DNA from: Mrakia gelida
Lineage: Eukaryota; Basidiomycota; Tremellomycetes; Cystofilobasidiales; Mrakiaceae
Assembly (NCBI GenBank): GCA_024345305.1
Contig: BRON01000004.1
Coordinates: 1,984,001-2,048,000 of the forward strand
Length of the DNA stretch: 64,000 bases
Direction of reading: 5' to 3'
This document shows positions 45,159 to 57,078 of the stretch, piece after piece. The stretch's first letter is position 1; each line of letters begins with the position of its first letter. Both the position numbers and the translations under genes were made by a program. The notes beneath the pieces are model-generated. The model saw only the letters and a program-made list of their open reading frames with translations, had not been told where the DNA came from and searched no databases.

Positions 45159-47518
45159 CTACTCCAACCTCATCTTCCCCAGTACACCCTCCCCTCCACC
45201 CACCTCCTCCTCCATAGCAGCAGCGACTCTCCTCCCTTCCCTCTCCCTCTGAAGCATGCTCAGCCCAAGCCCAGGTCCAGTGAAGGGAGAGCTCGCGCCG
45301 AAGCTCCTCGCTGCTGAAGTTCCGTTCGAGAAGGCCATCTGCATCTGAGGCACTGGGGATCCTCCTCGTGAGCGGGAGGTGGTGTAGTAAGGTGAGTTGG
45401 TTATAGGGATGGGGATGGTGGAGGTGGAGGAGGAGGAGAGGGTTGTTGAGGTTGAGAGGTTCGAGGAGGGGAGGTTGGGCTGAGCGTGGATGGGAGAGGC
45501 GAGGCCGCCCATCGAGGAAGAGGATGAGGAAGAGGAGGAGTAGGTGTGGGCTGGGAGAGCTGATGCAGTGGCGGTGGTGGTGGGATTGTTGTTGTTGGAG
45601 TTGGGGAAGAGGACGGTCGAGGGAGAGACGGCGCGTCGTTTCGTGTAGGGTTCGAAGCGCTGCGAAGACGAGAGGAGGCAGAACGAAGTAGGAAGTCAGG
45701 TTGGTGAGCCTCGAGAACGACCCACTCCGCAAAAAACATAGAGACGAAGGAACGAAGAAGAAATGAATGCTCGACTCACATCATCAGCAGCCTTCCTCTT
45801 ATTCCCAGCCTTCCCGCTGTCCCTCCATCCCATCCCTCCAGGCGTTCCAGCAGGACTCGCCATCGCAGCACCCAGCACCGGCGAGCTAATCACCATACTC
45901 GCGTCTCCTCCCTCCATCCCATTCGCAGTCGACATCCGATGACCGCTGAACATCCCTGCTGCTGCTGCTGGAACAGGGACGGCGAACGAAGGAGGGGGTG
46001 TAGCTGACGAGTGACCTCCTCCCGGAGGTCCACCACCGAGTCCAAAGTTCCCTAGCGATCCAAACGAGGTCCTTTCCCGTATCGACGTTGAAGTGACCGA
46101 ACCTCCAGCGACGCTTCCTTCCCCGTCCGTTCCGTTCCCGTCGTCCATCCCGTCGTCGTCGTCTGAGGATCCTGAGGATTGACCTCCCATTCCGTTGGCG
46201 AAGAGATCGTCGTCGACGTCTGCGTCTTCGGGGAACCGACCTGCTTGGAGACGATGGTGGTTGGCGGCGGACGAGGAGGCTGTCGCACCGCTGAGGGAGG
46301 AGCGGATCTTGAGGGTTGCTGGAGAGATGGGCATGGAGGTCGTTTTCCGTCTCCAGTCTGCTTCTTGGGACGCTTCGGCTCGGTAAAAATCGACGGGCAT
46401 GGCTTCGTCTGCGAGGAGGGTCGTCGTTCGTTTGATTTGAGGCTGGTTGAGAGAAAGAGGGAGAAGGAAGAGGAGTTAGCGCGACACGAGGGCGGGAACG
46501 AACAAAGAAAAGCAGGAAACGAACGACTGACCTTGAGATTCCTCGTTCTCGTGATAGGTCTCGACACGATCCCATCCCTCCCACCCATCTCCATCTGCTC
46601 CTCCAGATCCCGAAGCTGCTGATCCACTCCCATCGGTCCCGACCCTGCCATCCTCCCCGTCTCAAACCTCGTTCCTTCGTGCTTCGGGGACGACATGACC
46701 TCCCTGAACGACGGAGGGTTGAGCAAGGCTACCGGTGACGACGGTCTTGTTACTACCTTCGCCGAAGTCTGAGGAGAGATCATCATGGAGGAAGACGAAG
46801 ACGAGGAGGTGGGTCGACCGTCGCGAGTGAGGGAGGACATCCAGGGACTGCTGAGAGGAGGCGTCGACGGACGAGCGGTGGTGTGGGAGGAGGTTGAGTA
46901 GGTCGAGGAGTTGGAGCTGGAGGAGGGAAGACCGAATTGGAAGGTTGTTGAGGAGGAGGAAAGGGATAGAGGGGAGGTTGGACGATGTTGTTCGATGGAG
47001 TCGACCATGGCTGAATCCCCTCCTCCTCCTGTCGACCGATAGTGGTTGTTCAAGCTGAGGAGACTCCCCCTCCGAGCTCTCTTCGCTGCTAACGAGTTAG
47101 GATCTAGTCCCCCGTTGACTGATCCAAATGATCCCGCTCCTGGACCAGCTCCGTTTGCGAGAAGAGCTCCGAATCCCAAAGGGACGAAGGACGACGGACC
47201 TGGTTCTCCTCCGTACGAGAACGAGCCATGGAGACCTCCCTGAGTGATAGGAGAGGTCGGAAGTTTGAAGTCTGCGAAGGAGGATGGGAAGCGAACGGCT
47301 CCTGTTGTTGTTGGATTTGATGCTGGTGAAGAGGAGGAGCCCAAAGGCATGACGGAGGAGGACGACGAGTTGGAGGAGCAGCCGGATTGGGGGTGAGGAA
47401 AGGAGGATGGCTTCGAAGAGGAGGAAGCACGAGGGGAAGGGGGACGAAGGGGGGCTGGGTTGAATGCTGGAGTGATGGGTGGAGAGTGAGAGTCCATCTC
47501 CAGATCAAAGTCGTCCAT
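45159..47518 (-). CDS. Ser-rich nuclear-type protein
   Basis: Three exons join from ATG 47516-47518 to TAG 45159-45161, giving about 700 residues. The acidic start MDDFDLEMDSHSPPITPAF is followed by long Ser/Pro tracts, LAAKRARRGSLLSLNNHY, a short coiled stretch (VDQQLRDLEEQMEMGGRDG) and then, in exon 2, IKRTTTLLADEAMPVDFYRAE. Exon 3 begins RFEPYTKRRAVSPS, a basic nuclear-localisation-like motif, and ends in an acidic helix (REGRRVAAAMEEE). Many SP/TP sites suggest phosphorylation by proline-directed kinases. Low complexity and basic patches point to a nuclear regulator, but no domain was recognised, so no function is assigned. Confidence 0.7.
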
Positions 47519-47842
47519 GGCGAAGGGAAGGGAGGGAGGGGGGAGGGACAGGGAAGGGGGGGGGTCGGAGAGGGAGAGCGAAGGGGGGGCGGTTGTGTTG
47601 GACGGAGTCTCTCCGCTGAGTTGGTGTGTTTCAGAAGACTTTCCAAGGAGGAAGTGGTAGATGTGTGTCGAATGGTGTTGATGTCGAAAAGAGAAGGGGA
47701 GTAAAAGGTTTTGTCGTGGTTGGAGGAGGCGAAGGAGCAGGAAGGAGGGAGGGAAGGACGAGCTTAGCTCGAAAGAGGGAGGACACCTCCTTTGATATCT
47801 CAACTTCCACCCCACTTTCCAACTCTTATCTCGATCCTCGCC

Positions 47843-49486
47843 ATGGCCATCGGACCCACCCTCCCTCCTCATCTCCAGAAGCTGGCAGATCAACAGCAGG
47901 AAGCTGAGGGATCTGACGAGGACTCGTACGGTCCAGCTCCCCCTCGTTCAGCTCCTCCTCCTCCTCCTTCCTCCTCCTCAGTCTCCATCGGTCCGACTCT
48001 TCCTCCTCATCTTCAAGCAAAGCTCCAATCACAGCAAGAGGACGACGATGATGACGACGACGACGATTCGCTTGGACCTGCTCTCCCCCCTCATCTCCTA
48101 GCAGCTCGTCAAAACAAATCAGCTCCCACCGCCGGCCCTTCTCGCCCAACAGCTGGTCCCTCTCGTCCTCCAGCCGGTTACCAAGCTCCCTCACCACCTA
48201 GGAGAGGAAGATACGACGACGACGACTCAGACGATGACGTTGTTGGACCTATGCCGGTTCCGGAAGGGATGGAGAGCGCCTACTCGGGTTCAGCGGTCAG
48301 GGACTTCGAGGAGAGGGAGGCGAGGTGGGCGAAGGAGAGAGAGGTCAGTTTCTTTTCCATTTTGAGCTTGATCGAGCTGGCGGAAGTCGAGATGAGATTT
48401 AAGGGGTCTCTTGGTGGTGTTTGATTGGCCGAGGGGCCTACAGGGCAAGGACGAAGGAGCTGGCAGAACAACGAAGCTGACCTCGACTTTCCTTCCCTCC
48501 CTCCCTCCCCTTCTTCGTTGGTCCTTCCAACCCACAGGAAGCTGCGAAGCCCAAAGTTCTCAAGCGAGAGGAGTGGATGCTGAAACCTCCCGAGGCTGGT
48601 GATATCCTCAGCAGTCAGTCCTCTTTCACCTTTGCTCTCGAGCTCGACCGTAACGATCCGAATCGAAGCTCACCTTCCTCCCCTTCCCTTCTGCTCGACT
48701 CGACCGCCAGACCTCGACCCTACCAAGATCCCTCGAGGTCAGACAGCCTTCAACCGAGTCTCTGCCGCTCCCATCAAGAAGGAGGATCAGTCGCTCTGGA
48801 CGGAAACACCTGCTGAGGTTCGTTCTCTCCCTCTCTCTCCACGCTTCTTCGCGTTCGCATCTCGTTCTCTTTCGTTTCGCTGACCTGTCTTCTTTCTCTT
48901 GCTTCTTATGTGTCCGCCCTCTCGTGCTCTAGCGACAAGAACGACTCCGTGACGAAGTCTCTGGGAAGAGGAAACGAGCCGAGATCTCAGCCAAGAACCA
49001 GCCGATGGACGAGGCGGAAGCGGACGAGATGCGACGAAGGAAACGAAGGGACAAGGAGCTCAAGGATGAGATTGACCTGCATAACGTTCGTCCCCTGTTT
49101 CGCACTCTATCACTCCTCCCTCTCTGCCTTTGTTCCTTCCTCTCATCGATCGTTGCTTTCGTTCGACGCGTCTTGCTGACCTCCGTCTGTTCTCCTCTCT
49201 TCTTCTCTTCTCCTCACCACCACCGTCATCCCTCCTCGCCCCCTCTCCTTCCGCTCAACAGAAAGCCAACCGATCCTCGACCCTTCTCGACATGCACTCC
49301 AAAGCTGCCGACGAAGCGAAGAAGTCAGGCAAGGGAGACGACGGACCTCCTCCGATTTGGGATCGAGATCTGCACATGAACGTGACGGGGAAGTTGATGG
49401 ACGACAAGAGTCGGACGGCGAGTATCATGGATGCGAAGGGTTTGGGAAGCAGGTTCGGGCACGGGAAGGGTGGGGCGTTCTCGTAG
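47843..49486 (+). CDS. GPALPP-motif / DUF3752 protein
   Basis: Five exons join from ATG 47843 to TAG 49484-49486. The N-terminal half carries repeated GP-x-x-PP-type motifs (IGPTLPPHL twice, LGPALPPHL, VGPMPVPEG) separated by acidic runs (ten consecutive Asp near codon 70). The C-terminal half has the DUF3752 blocks: REEWMLKPPEAGDIL, FNRVSAAPIKKEDQSLWTETPAE, a basic stretch (RRKRRDKELKDEI), RSSTLLDMHSKA, and WDRDLHMNVTGKLMD. Members are nuclear and small, and their biochemical role is not well defined. Start context GCCATGG is strong. Confidence 0.87.
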
Positions 49487-49919
49487 GGAGAGAGGCGAGG
49501 TCGGGAGGTGCTGTTTTGTTCGTTGGTTGTTTGATTTGGTTTGTTCTGATTTTACTCGAGCGAGAGTCCGACCTCACACCAGCTGTTTTTTGAATCCAAG
49601 TATCAAAAGCGAGTGTACAACTGTTCTGGCGGACAAGAGACTACAGTAGAGGACGAGAGACTAGAGAAGAGGATCAATCGACGCGTCCGAACGATCGACC
49701 GCAACGAAGTCGGCGTCGCGAAAAGCTTCTTCTTTCTGCTCTTCTTCGGGGAGGAGCTGATTGTTGCAAAATCGCTTCCCTGCTGAAGTCTTCACACTCA
49801 CCCTCTGCTCATATTTTCTAAACTCGGCTCAAACGGCAAGAGATTCTCCGGACTTCTCCTCGCCCAACCGTCCACTCCCTCTTCCCTCCGAACCACCACA
49901 CCGACATCGATTCAGAGAC
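49487..49919. other. Intergenic, no gene seen
   Basis: This 0.43-kb gap lies between the DUF3752 gene and the reductase. The last 100 bases are pyrimidine-rich and lead into AGACATGTC at the next start. Nothing else was recognised. Confidence 0.4.
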
Positions 49920-51609
49920 ATGTCTACTACTACTATCCCTTCCTTCAAGCTCAACACTGGAGCCGAGATTCCTGCCATCGGTCTTGGTGAGTCGTCGAGA
50001 TGGCAGGGAGGAGGAAGAACCGTGTCAAGCCGGCTAGTCGAAGCTCATCTCTTTCCCTTCCTTCCTTTCTTTGCTGGCGTTCAGGCACCTGGCAGAGTGA
50101 GTCTTCTCGTTTCTCTGGACTTCCTGCTCTGTTCTCTGACCTGCTCGTTGTCTTTCGTCTTCAGGTAAGCCTGGAGAGGTCAGGGAGGCCGTGAAAGTCG
50201 CCCTCGAGAGTGGGTACAGGTGAGTCGTTCCCTCCGAGCCCCCTCCCTCCTTCCTCCCCTCTCTCTTGGACGAAAGCTCACCTGTTTTTTTTTTGTGATG
50301 GCAGGCATCTCGACTGCGCCTGGGCTTACAAAAATGAAGCTGAGGTTGGGCAGGGAATCAAGGACTCTGGCGTCCCTCGCTCCGAGATCTTCATCACCAC
50401 GAAAGTGAGCTCAGCTTCAGCCCTCCCAAGCCCTCCGACCTCCCCCTGGACCTCCCCTCTTTCGTCCCAAACTCACTCATTGACTCTTTCTTCTTGGTTA
50501 TCGAAGATCTTCGTCTCGAACTACTACCCTGATCGACTCGAAAAGTCCCTCGACGAGTCTCTTTCCCTCCTCCAGGTTGACTACGTCGACCTTCTTCTGC
50601 TTCAGTTCGTTCCCCCTCTGCCCCTCCCTCGTTATTTTCCCCTTTCGCTGACCAGCGTTTGTCCCTCTCTCAGCTGGCCCATCGCTCTTCGACCCAACGC
50701 GGCCGACGATTTCATCCCTCTGAAGTGAGTCTTCGCAGTCTTCCCATCCTTCCTCCGTCTTCTCAACTGGACTCGCGTCTCACGCTCTTTCTATCTCTTC
50801 CATGTCCTCTTCGTCGCAGGCCCGACGGAACTCGAGACACCAACCTCGACCTCGACATCAACCGTGATGTCTACCCCCTCTTGGAAGCTGTTCGTTCATC
50901 TCCTCCCGTTTCTCACCTCAAAGAAGCGCGTCGACGTGGTTTGCTCGAGTCCGCGTCGCTGACCCCCGTCTCCATATCCAGGTCTACAACAAGGGCAAGG
51001 CGAAGGCCATCGGAGTCTCCAACTGGTCGATCCCCAAACTCGAGGATCTCCTCACGGTTTGCAAGGTCAAACCTGCTGTCAAGTTCGTCCACCTCTTGAT
51101 CTCTCTTTCCTCGTCGACCAGACTTTGACTGACTCGTCGTCGTTTGCTGCCCCTCCAGCCAAGTCGAACTCCACCCTTACCTCCCTCAACCCAAGCTCGT
51201 GGCCTTCTGCCAGGCCAACGACATCCTCGTTCAAGCCTATTCTCCTCTCGGATCTTCGGGATCCCCCGTTCGAGAGGACGAGGAGGTCGTCAAGATCGCG
51301 AAGAAGCACGGCGTGGATGCTGGGACTGTTTTGATTTCGTTCGCTGGTGAGTCAGCTTCTGTCATCGTCTGTCTAGTCTATCGGCTTCGTTTTCTGACAT
51401 CGCCTCGCTTTTGTTGTCTCTCAGTCAAGCGAAACATCGTCGTTCTTCCTAAGTCCGTCACGGCGTCGAGGATCAAGGCCAACCTCGCTCTCGTTGATCT
51501 CGACGCGGAGGATATGAAGACTCTGCTTGGGCTGAGCGATGTTCGAGGGGTTAAGAGGTACACGCAGGGAGCCTGGGGTGTCAAGTTCGGGTTCGAGGAT
51601 GGTTTCTAA
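49920..51609 (+). CDS. Aldo-keto reductase (GCY1/glycerol dehydrogenase-like)
   Basis: About eight exons join from ATG 49920 to TAA 51607-51609. The TIM-barrel landmarks appear in order: [34 protein letters not shown] (catalytic Asp and Tyr), EIFITTK (catalytic Lys), [11 protein letters not shown] (catalytic His, whose codon is split by an intron), [26 protein letters not shown], and the NADPH-binding end [11 protein letters not shown]. All four tetrad residues are present. Relatives reduce aldehydes, glyceraldehyde, galacturonate or ketones with NADPH in the cytosol, and the exact substrate is not resolved. No pathway neighbours are evident. Confidence 0.92.
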
Positions 51610-51999
51610 GAGTCGTCGAAGGGACGCGTCACGGATTTGATTAGGTTTCTCGCGAGGGATGGGTTTTCTGTCCACGAGAAGATAGTAGAGGGAGGGAGAG
51701 CACGAGAGTTGATTATTCTACGTAAGAGACTGATTCAAGAACGAAGGAGTGAAAGGAGGGAGAAGCCCAAACGAAACGAAGCAAGGAGAGAGAGAGTGGA
51801 AGGGAGAGCGAAGAGATGCAAGGACCAGAACGAATGAGAGGAGAAGAAGTCGACGTAAACCGAACAGGGGCACTACCACCGAAAGGATCAGAGTCCAACA
51901 CAAGAGAAGTCTGCCCAGCAGCCTCGACTCGTCGATCGGTCCCAGCTCAAGTTTCATCCATCGACGAAGCTCCCCTCGGTCCTCTCCGACGTGAAGGTT

Positions 52000-54109
52000 T
52001 TAGGTGACGAGAATGAACATGAGGAACTGTTGATGGGAGAGATAAAGGTGGAACGAGGGACGGCATGAGCTCCTCGGAGTGCAGGGGAGGAGGAAGACGA
52101 AACGAAGGTGCCGCGAGTAGTCTTTGAACTCACGAAGATAATGAGCACTCCGAAGATCTTGACCATCAGCCATCGATTACTGCTGACGCTGGCGTAGTAC
52201 TTGAGCAGTTCTCGCTGAGCTCCCGAGACGTTGCTGAGGAAGCGAAAGACAACCGAAGGGACGCGTCAGTCTGACAGTCCGACTTCTTCGCTGCTCTCGA
52301 GCCCTAGAGTCAAGAGCGAGCATCTACTCACTTTTGGATATCCACCGTATCTGCATCGATCCTCTGCACTGTCTCTCGCTGCTCGGCGACCATACTCGCG
52401 AGCTGACTGAAGATCGTTCCGAGTTCCGCGATGGTCGATTCGATGGTTTCGATGGCTGTTGATCTAGTGGTGATGTAGTTGTCCTGGAGAAGAAGAGCGA
52501 TGAAGTCGGGTGTCAGTATCGTGAACTCTTGTAAGGCTCGGATCGCAACACAGCCGCGACGAAGACTCGCGCGACGACAAGAGTCACGAAGGGAAAGAGA
52601 GATCGCAAACTCACCTGCTCCTCCATCATCTGCATCTGCATAAACCCTCCAGCTCCCTCCCTCCCCGTCGACCCAGCCGTCGATCCCGACTCGGCGTTAT
52701 CCATATCCAGCGCAAGGTAGTCTCCACGTCCCTTGCCCTTCTTGTCGACCGCGGTTCCCGAGGTGTCGTCGCCGTGAGCGTAGGCTGAGCGGTTCGGAGG
52801 TGGTTGAGAGAGGATGGATTCTGTAGAGGGAGGTAAGCCAGAGATGCGACGGTATGAGCGAGTGGAATCATAAGGAGGAGATGTGAGCTTTGAGAGGAAG
52901 GGAGGCGAGTGAGAGGTAGAAAGAAGGGTCGGAGACGAGCGGACTAACGAGTTCCAGGAGGAGGAGCGTAGGAAGCTGAGGCTCCGGTGGTGTACATGAA
53001 CTGCTCGGTTCGATCTTTGGAAGCTTTCATGTTCTGCAGAGACGAAAGGGAGACGGAGAATGGGAAGAGAGTCAGTCGCGAGCTTTCGCCGTCGGGCTCC
53101 TCCTTCGAGCTTTCCCTCCCCCAGCACTGCCTCTACCTTCCCTCCTCTAGCAGAACGAGTCAACTCACCTGAGTCCTGATCTCCAGCACATCCTTGAACC
53201 CCATTCCCATGTTGGCCAGCTTGCTCTGAAGGAGCATGACGACGTTCGAGTTGTGCTCCTCGACCTGCTTGCTCGTTCCGGCCTTCTTTGATGGAGGGTT
53301 GGACGACGAGGCTTTGGTGAGATGTTGGAGGGAGGCGATTTGGGAGTTGAGGTCGGAGATGTCTTGTTTGATGATGTAGGTGAGTTCCTAGAAATCAGAA
53401 GGGACAGAGAAGAGGTCAGCGAAGGTCGAAGGAGGGAGGAACGGGGAAGGAGGGAGGGGAGGTTGGGAGAGACGATGGGTAGGAGCAGCCACGTACGGAG
53501 ATCTCTACTGGCCGATCATCGAAGAGAGTTTTACGCTTGGCGACTATGGGTGGAAGAAGGGTCGAAGGTCAGCAAGAGATACTCTAGAAGCGAGCGCAAA
53601 GGAAAGAAGGAGGTGTTGACGAGCGAAGGAGCGAGCTCAACGCGAGCTCAGAGCTAGCCTCCATCCTCTCCTGGTGAGTATTTAAAGCCACAACTATAGA
53701 GCTGAGAGCACTCTCCCAGCTCCGAGCTGCAACCTGAGAATGTCTACGAGCTCCCTCCACCAGCAGCCAGCTCAAACGACCCCCCGTCCAGCGCCGCGGT
53801 CACCTCCTTCCCTTCCCTCCCTCCCTCCCCATCGCTCCCTTCTTCTTCTTCCCTCCTTCCAACTCCAACCTGTACAGAGGGAGGCTCACGTTGCGCCAAC
53901 TTCTGCAGCTTCCCAGTAGTAGCGTTGATATCCCTCGCGATCCCACCCGCCAACCTAGCGATCTCGGACTTGCTCTGCCCCTTCCCTCCAGCAGCGGCTC
54001 CTCCTTTGGCTGTCGTCGCCGTCTTGGGTAGGGAGGATCGATTCGCGATGGACGAGTAGCATTGACGGAACTCGGCAGTTCGATCTCGAGGGTTCGAAGA
54101 GGCGACCAT
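52000..54109 (-). CDS. SED5: Golgi Qa-SNARE syntaxin 5 homologue SED5
   Basis: Eight or so exons join from ATG 54107-54109 to TAA 52000-52002. The N-terminal peptide region has RDRTAEFRQC, matching the Sly1-binding motif type (D-R-T-x-E-F) of Sed5/syntaxin 5. An Habc-like three-helix region follows (SEIARLAGGIARDINATTGKLQKLAQ, VEISELTYIIKQDISDLNSQIA, VVMLLQSKLANMGMGFKDVLEIRTQNMK). The SNARE motif contains AIETIESTIAELGTIFSQLA with the central-layer Gln, then MVAEQRETVQRIDADT. The tail anchor is RWLMVKIFGVLIIFFLMFILV, whose last residues come from a separate final exon. It drives ER-Golgi and intra-Golgi membrane fusion. Confidence 0.93.
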
Positions 54110-54319
54110 TTTGGAAGGGAACGGAAAGGAAGAGGGGAGAGAAGGTGTGTTGATGAACGTTGGAGGTGAGGTGAGCTGGCGGTGCTTCGACTTCGAGAAG
54201 GAGGAAGTCGCGTTTTCGGCTTGATTTCGAAGATGAAATATATATTTGTCCGAAGTAAAGACAGCTCTTCGAAATGAAGGTTCTCGAGCTCGAGTAAAAG
54301 ATGAGCTCGCTGAAAGTCA

Positions 54320-55681
54320 TTAATCCGAATCGTACGTCAACAGCACGTCCTCCTCCTCTTCCTCGTCCTCCCTTGGTCCTGCACGGTCGTACTGCGAGAT
54401 ATCCACCTCCACGGCGTCCTCGTCTCCACCGAGAGCCTGATCCGAGGTAGCCAGTGTTCTGTCGGACTGGAAGAGTTGACGACCTGAGAGGGGAGGGTTT
54501 CAAGCAAGGGAAAGGGTCAGCGTTCGCGTCGACTCTCACTCTCCTTTGACTCCTTTCACCTCCCACCCTTGTCCATCCCATCAAGACTACAGCACAAGAA
54601 GCAAAAACCGAACTCACCACTCAATTTCCCCTTATTCCTCTTAACCTCTTCCCTCTCCCTCGGCGGCAGAGCCTTAACCCTGTCCTCCTCGTCCTTCTCC
54701 TTCTTCGCCTTCAACTCCTTCAGGAAACCGTCCCTCCACTTCAAGAAACTAGCCGGTGTGACAGCCGTTCCTCTCAGTCGAGCAGCCTGAGCCTCCTCCT
54801 CTAAGCGATGCTTCTCGTCCTGAGCGGCCTGTTTCCGAGCGACTCGACGGAGGACGAGGGAGGAGAGGGATTCTCGAAGATGGGAGGCTAGCGTGAAGAC
54901 CATGGCCATGCCGATGGATTCCTCGCCCTGAGGGAAACGATGGGAAAAAACATGTGCGTGAGTACAAGAGATGAGAAGAAGGGGAGAGGAAGAGAGGTGG
55001 AAGAGTCGAGAGGGATCGAAGGGAAGGGAAGGGAAAGCGCGAGCTCACCAAAACTCTCAGCTCCTCCAGCAGCTCCTCTCGCTCCTCGTCTGCCAGCTCT
55101 CCGTCCTCAGGGTCCAGGGTCATATTCGGTAGCACATCGGGGTAGTCTGCTGGGTATTTGACGGTGAAGCGAAGGGTGACTGGAGGAGAGAGGAGGAGAG
55201 AGAGGTCAGCTTCATGAGCTCGAGGTCGAACGAGGGAGGAGCGAGACGCTGCCTCGAAGGGAAGAAAGAACGAACGGGGTTCGGTGGTGACTGGGACTTC
55301 GGGTTCTATACGAAGGTGAAGATGGGTTGCTGATATAGCTGTAGAGAGCGAAGAAAGGGACGAAAGGAAGGAGGGGAAGGAGCGAAGCGGTCAGCTCGAG
55401 GAAGGAGCGCGGAGACGAGAGAGGAAGGAGAGGGACCAACTCTCGAGCTCGTCGGGGTAGATGGACTCGAGAACCTGGAGGAAGGATAGTATAGAGGAGT
55501 AAAGTCAGCTTCTCGACGTCTTCTGTAGAAGATTTGAGCACCAAGGATAGAGAAACGAGGGCCGAAGGGACTGACCTCGAGCTCCTCTCTCAATATCTCT
55601 TCTCGTTCTACAAAACCACCAAGCCGTCAGCCTTCCACCCCACCCTCACAACTTCGAGCACCGTAGCAGCTCACCTGACAT
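54320..55681 (-). CDS. GIR2: RWD-domain protein, Gir2/RWDD1-like
   Basis: Six exons join, beginning with a tiny first exon (ATG TCA G) and ending at TAA 54320-54322. The RWD fold is recognisable: REEILREELEVLESIYPDELE at the start, FTVKYPADYPDVLPNMTL with the conserved Y-P-x-x-x-P, EELLEELRVL, and EESIGMAMVFTLASHLRESLS. A long charged helix follows (KQAAQDEKHRLEEEAQ, then FLKWRDGFLKELKAKKEKDEE). The acidic tail ends EEEEEDVLLTYDSD, typical of the family. Gir2-type proteins bind the DRG-family GTPase Rbg2 and compete with Gcn2 for Gcn1, linking to translation control in the cytosol. Confidence 0.85.
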
Positions 55682-55813
55682 GCCTATCTAGATCTAGAAA
55701 CAAAAACGGGCGTGAAAAGATGATTTGTCGAAAGAGTGGATGGCGGTTTTGAGCTGACCTTCTCTCCTCCCTCGTTTCCCTTCAAACACCCACCCCGACG
55801 CTTCTTCGCCAAC

Positions 55814-56654
55814 ATGTTCTCCCTCTTCTCTCGTCCGATCCGATGCGAACCTCAATCCCCTCCTCCACCTACCTCGCTACCACCTCAAGGCCAACTCCCT
55901 CCTCATCTTCGTGGTGCGAATCCTGAACCGGTTGTTGCTCTTCCTCCTACGATCGCCGTGGACGAGAAGGACTCGATCTCCTTCTTCGCTCCTTTCCTCG
56001 CCAAAGCACCTCCGGGAGGAGAGAGACCTGCTGCCGCTTTCGTGAGTTCGAAACTCATCACTCGCTTCGCTGGCCTGTTGAGCTTGCTGACTTGAGCTTT
56101 CGATGTTCGGTTCTTCTAGGACATGGGGAACCTTTACATCGTCGTCGCAGCGGTCGTGATCAGTTCGTTCTCTTCCCTGCCCTCCCTCTCGCTCTCCTCC
56201 CAGCTCGAGCTGAGATCTCACTCTTCACTCCTTTACAGCCACCGGAGCTCCTAAATTCCTTGGAGTGAAATCCCAACAGCTCAAGATGGCCATCATCCTC
56301 GGAACCTGGACGCTCGCTTCGTTCGTCTTCCCCTCCCTTCCCACTTTCCGCGAGCTCGCACGATCTCCTCCTCCTCCCTTCCCTCTTCCCTCCTCTCATT
56401 CGCTCACCACATCCCCTGCCCCCCCCCCCCTTTCCTCTTCGCGTTTGCTCAGATTCCTCCTCGTCCAAAACCTCAACGAAAAGTTCTGGGACGCCGAGAA
56501 GGACACTCGTCTGAAGCTGAAGGAGGAGGAACTGTATCGACTTCGACAGGAGCAGGCGGGAGTAGGGTCGACGACGTCTGCTCTGTACGAGACTGGGTTT
56601 GGAGGGCAGGAGGGGCTGAAGGATAAGTTTGCTACTACCAGTGGGGAGCACTAG
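55814..56654 (+). CDS. Small membrane protein, unidentified
   Basis: Four exons join from ATG 55814 to TAG 56652-56654, about 165 residues. The N-terminus (MFSLFSRPIRCEP, then a Pro-rich stretch) is followed by DSISFFAPFLAK. Two hydrophobic helices come next (NLYIVVAAVVITTGAPKFLG and KMAIILGTWTLASFLLVQNL). A charged helix then follows (KFWDAEKDTRLKLKEEELYRLRQEQ), and a Gly/Thr-rich tail ends in TSGEH. The pattern of two helices plus a coiled tail recalls small organellar membrane proteins, but no family was recognised. A run of C and T lies in its last intron (around 56410-56445). Confidence 0.65.
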
Positions 56655-57078
56655 ACCGCCGCTTGGGGGATGGTATGGGAGGGCGGAAGGGGGAGGGGAG
56701 GGGAAGAGAGAAGGTGGGTCGACGAGCGGGAGGGGAGAGCAGAAGGAGGGAGGGAGGAGGGAGGGAGGGAGGGCGAGAGGGCTTGCTTTTTTTTGACGAT
56801 CTGAACACGACACACTTCTCTTGTTCGCACGCGCGTCGAGAGGAAAGAGGGGTGAAGGGGCGAGAGGGTGGTGACTTGTGTTTGGTGAAGGACGAAGGAG
56901 GAGTTGGAGCGGTCTCGAAGAGTCGACCAGGTGTCTGGCGAAGCTGAGTGCTCCAGCACTTTGGAAGAGAGAGCTTAGAAGAGGCTGAGAAATAGTCTGG
57001 GGCGCTAATCATACATCGGTGGTAGCTGCCAATCTCGGCCCGTCGCGTCGCGTCTCGACTCAGAGTCAAACTCAAAGT
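56655..57078. other. Convergent 3' flanks
   Basis: This 0.42-kb stretch lies between the stops of the membrane protein and the MYND protein. It is strongly G/A-rich on the plus strand at 56680-56780 (GGGAGG-type repeats), with a run of T after it. No coding frame is supported. Confidence 0.4.
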
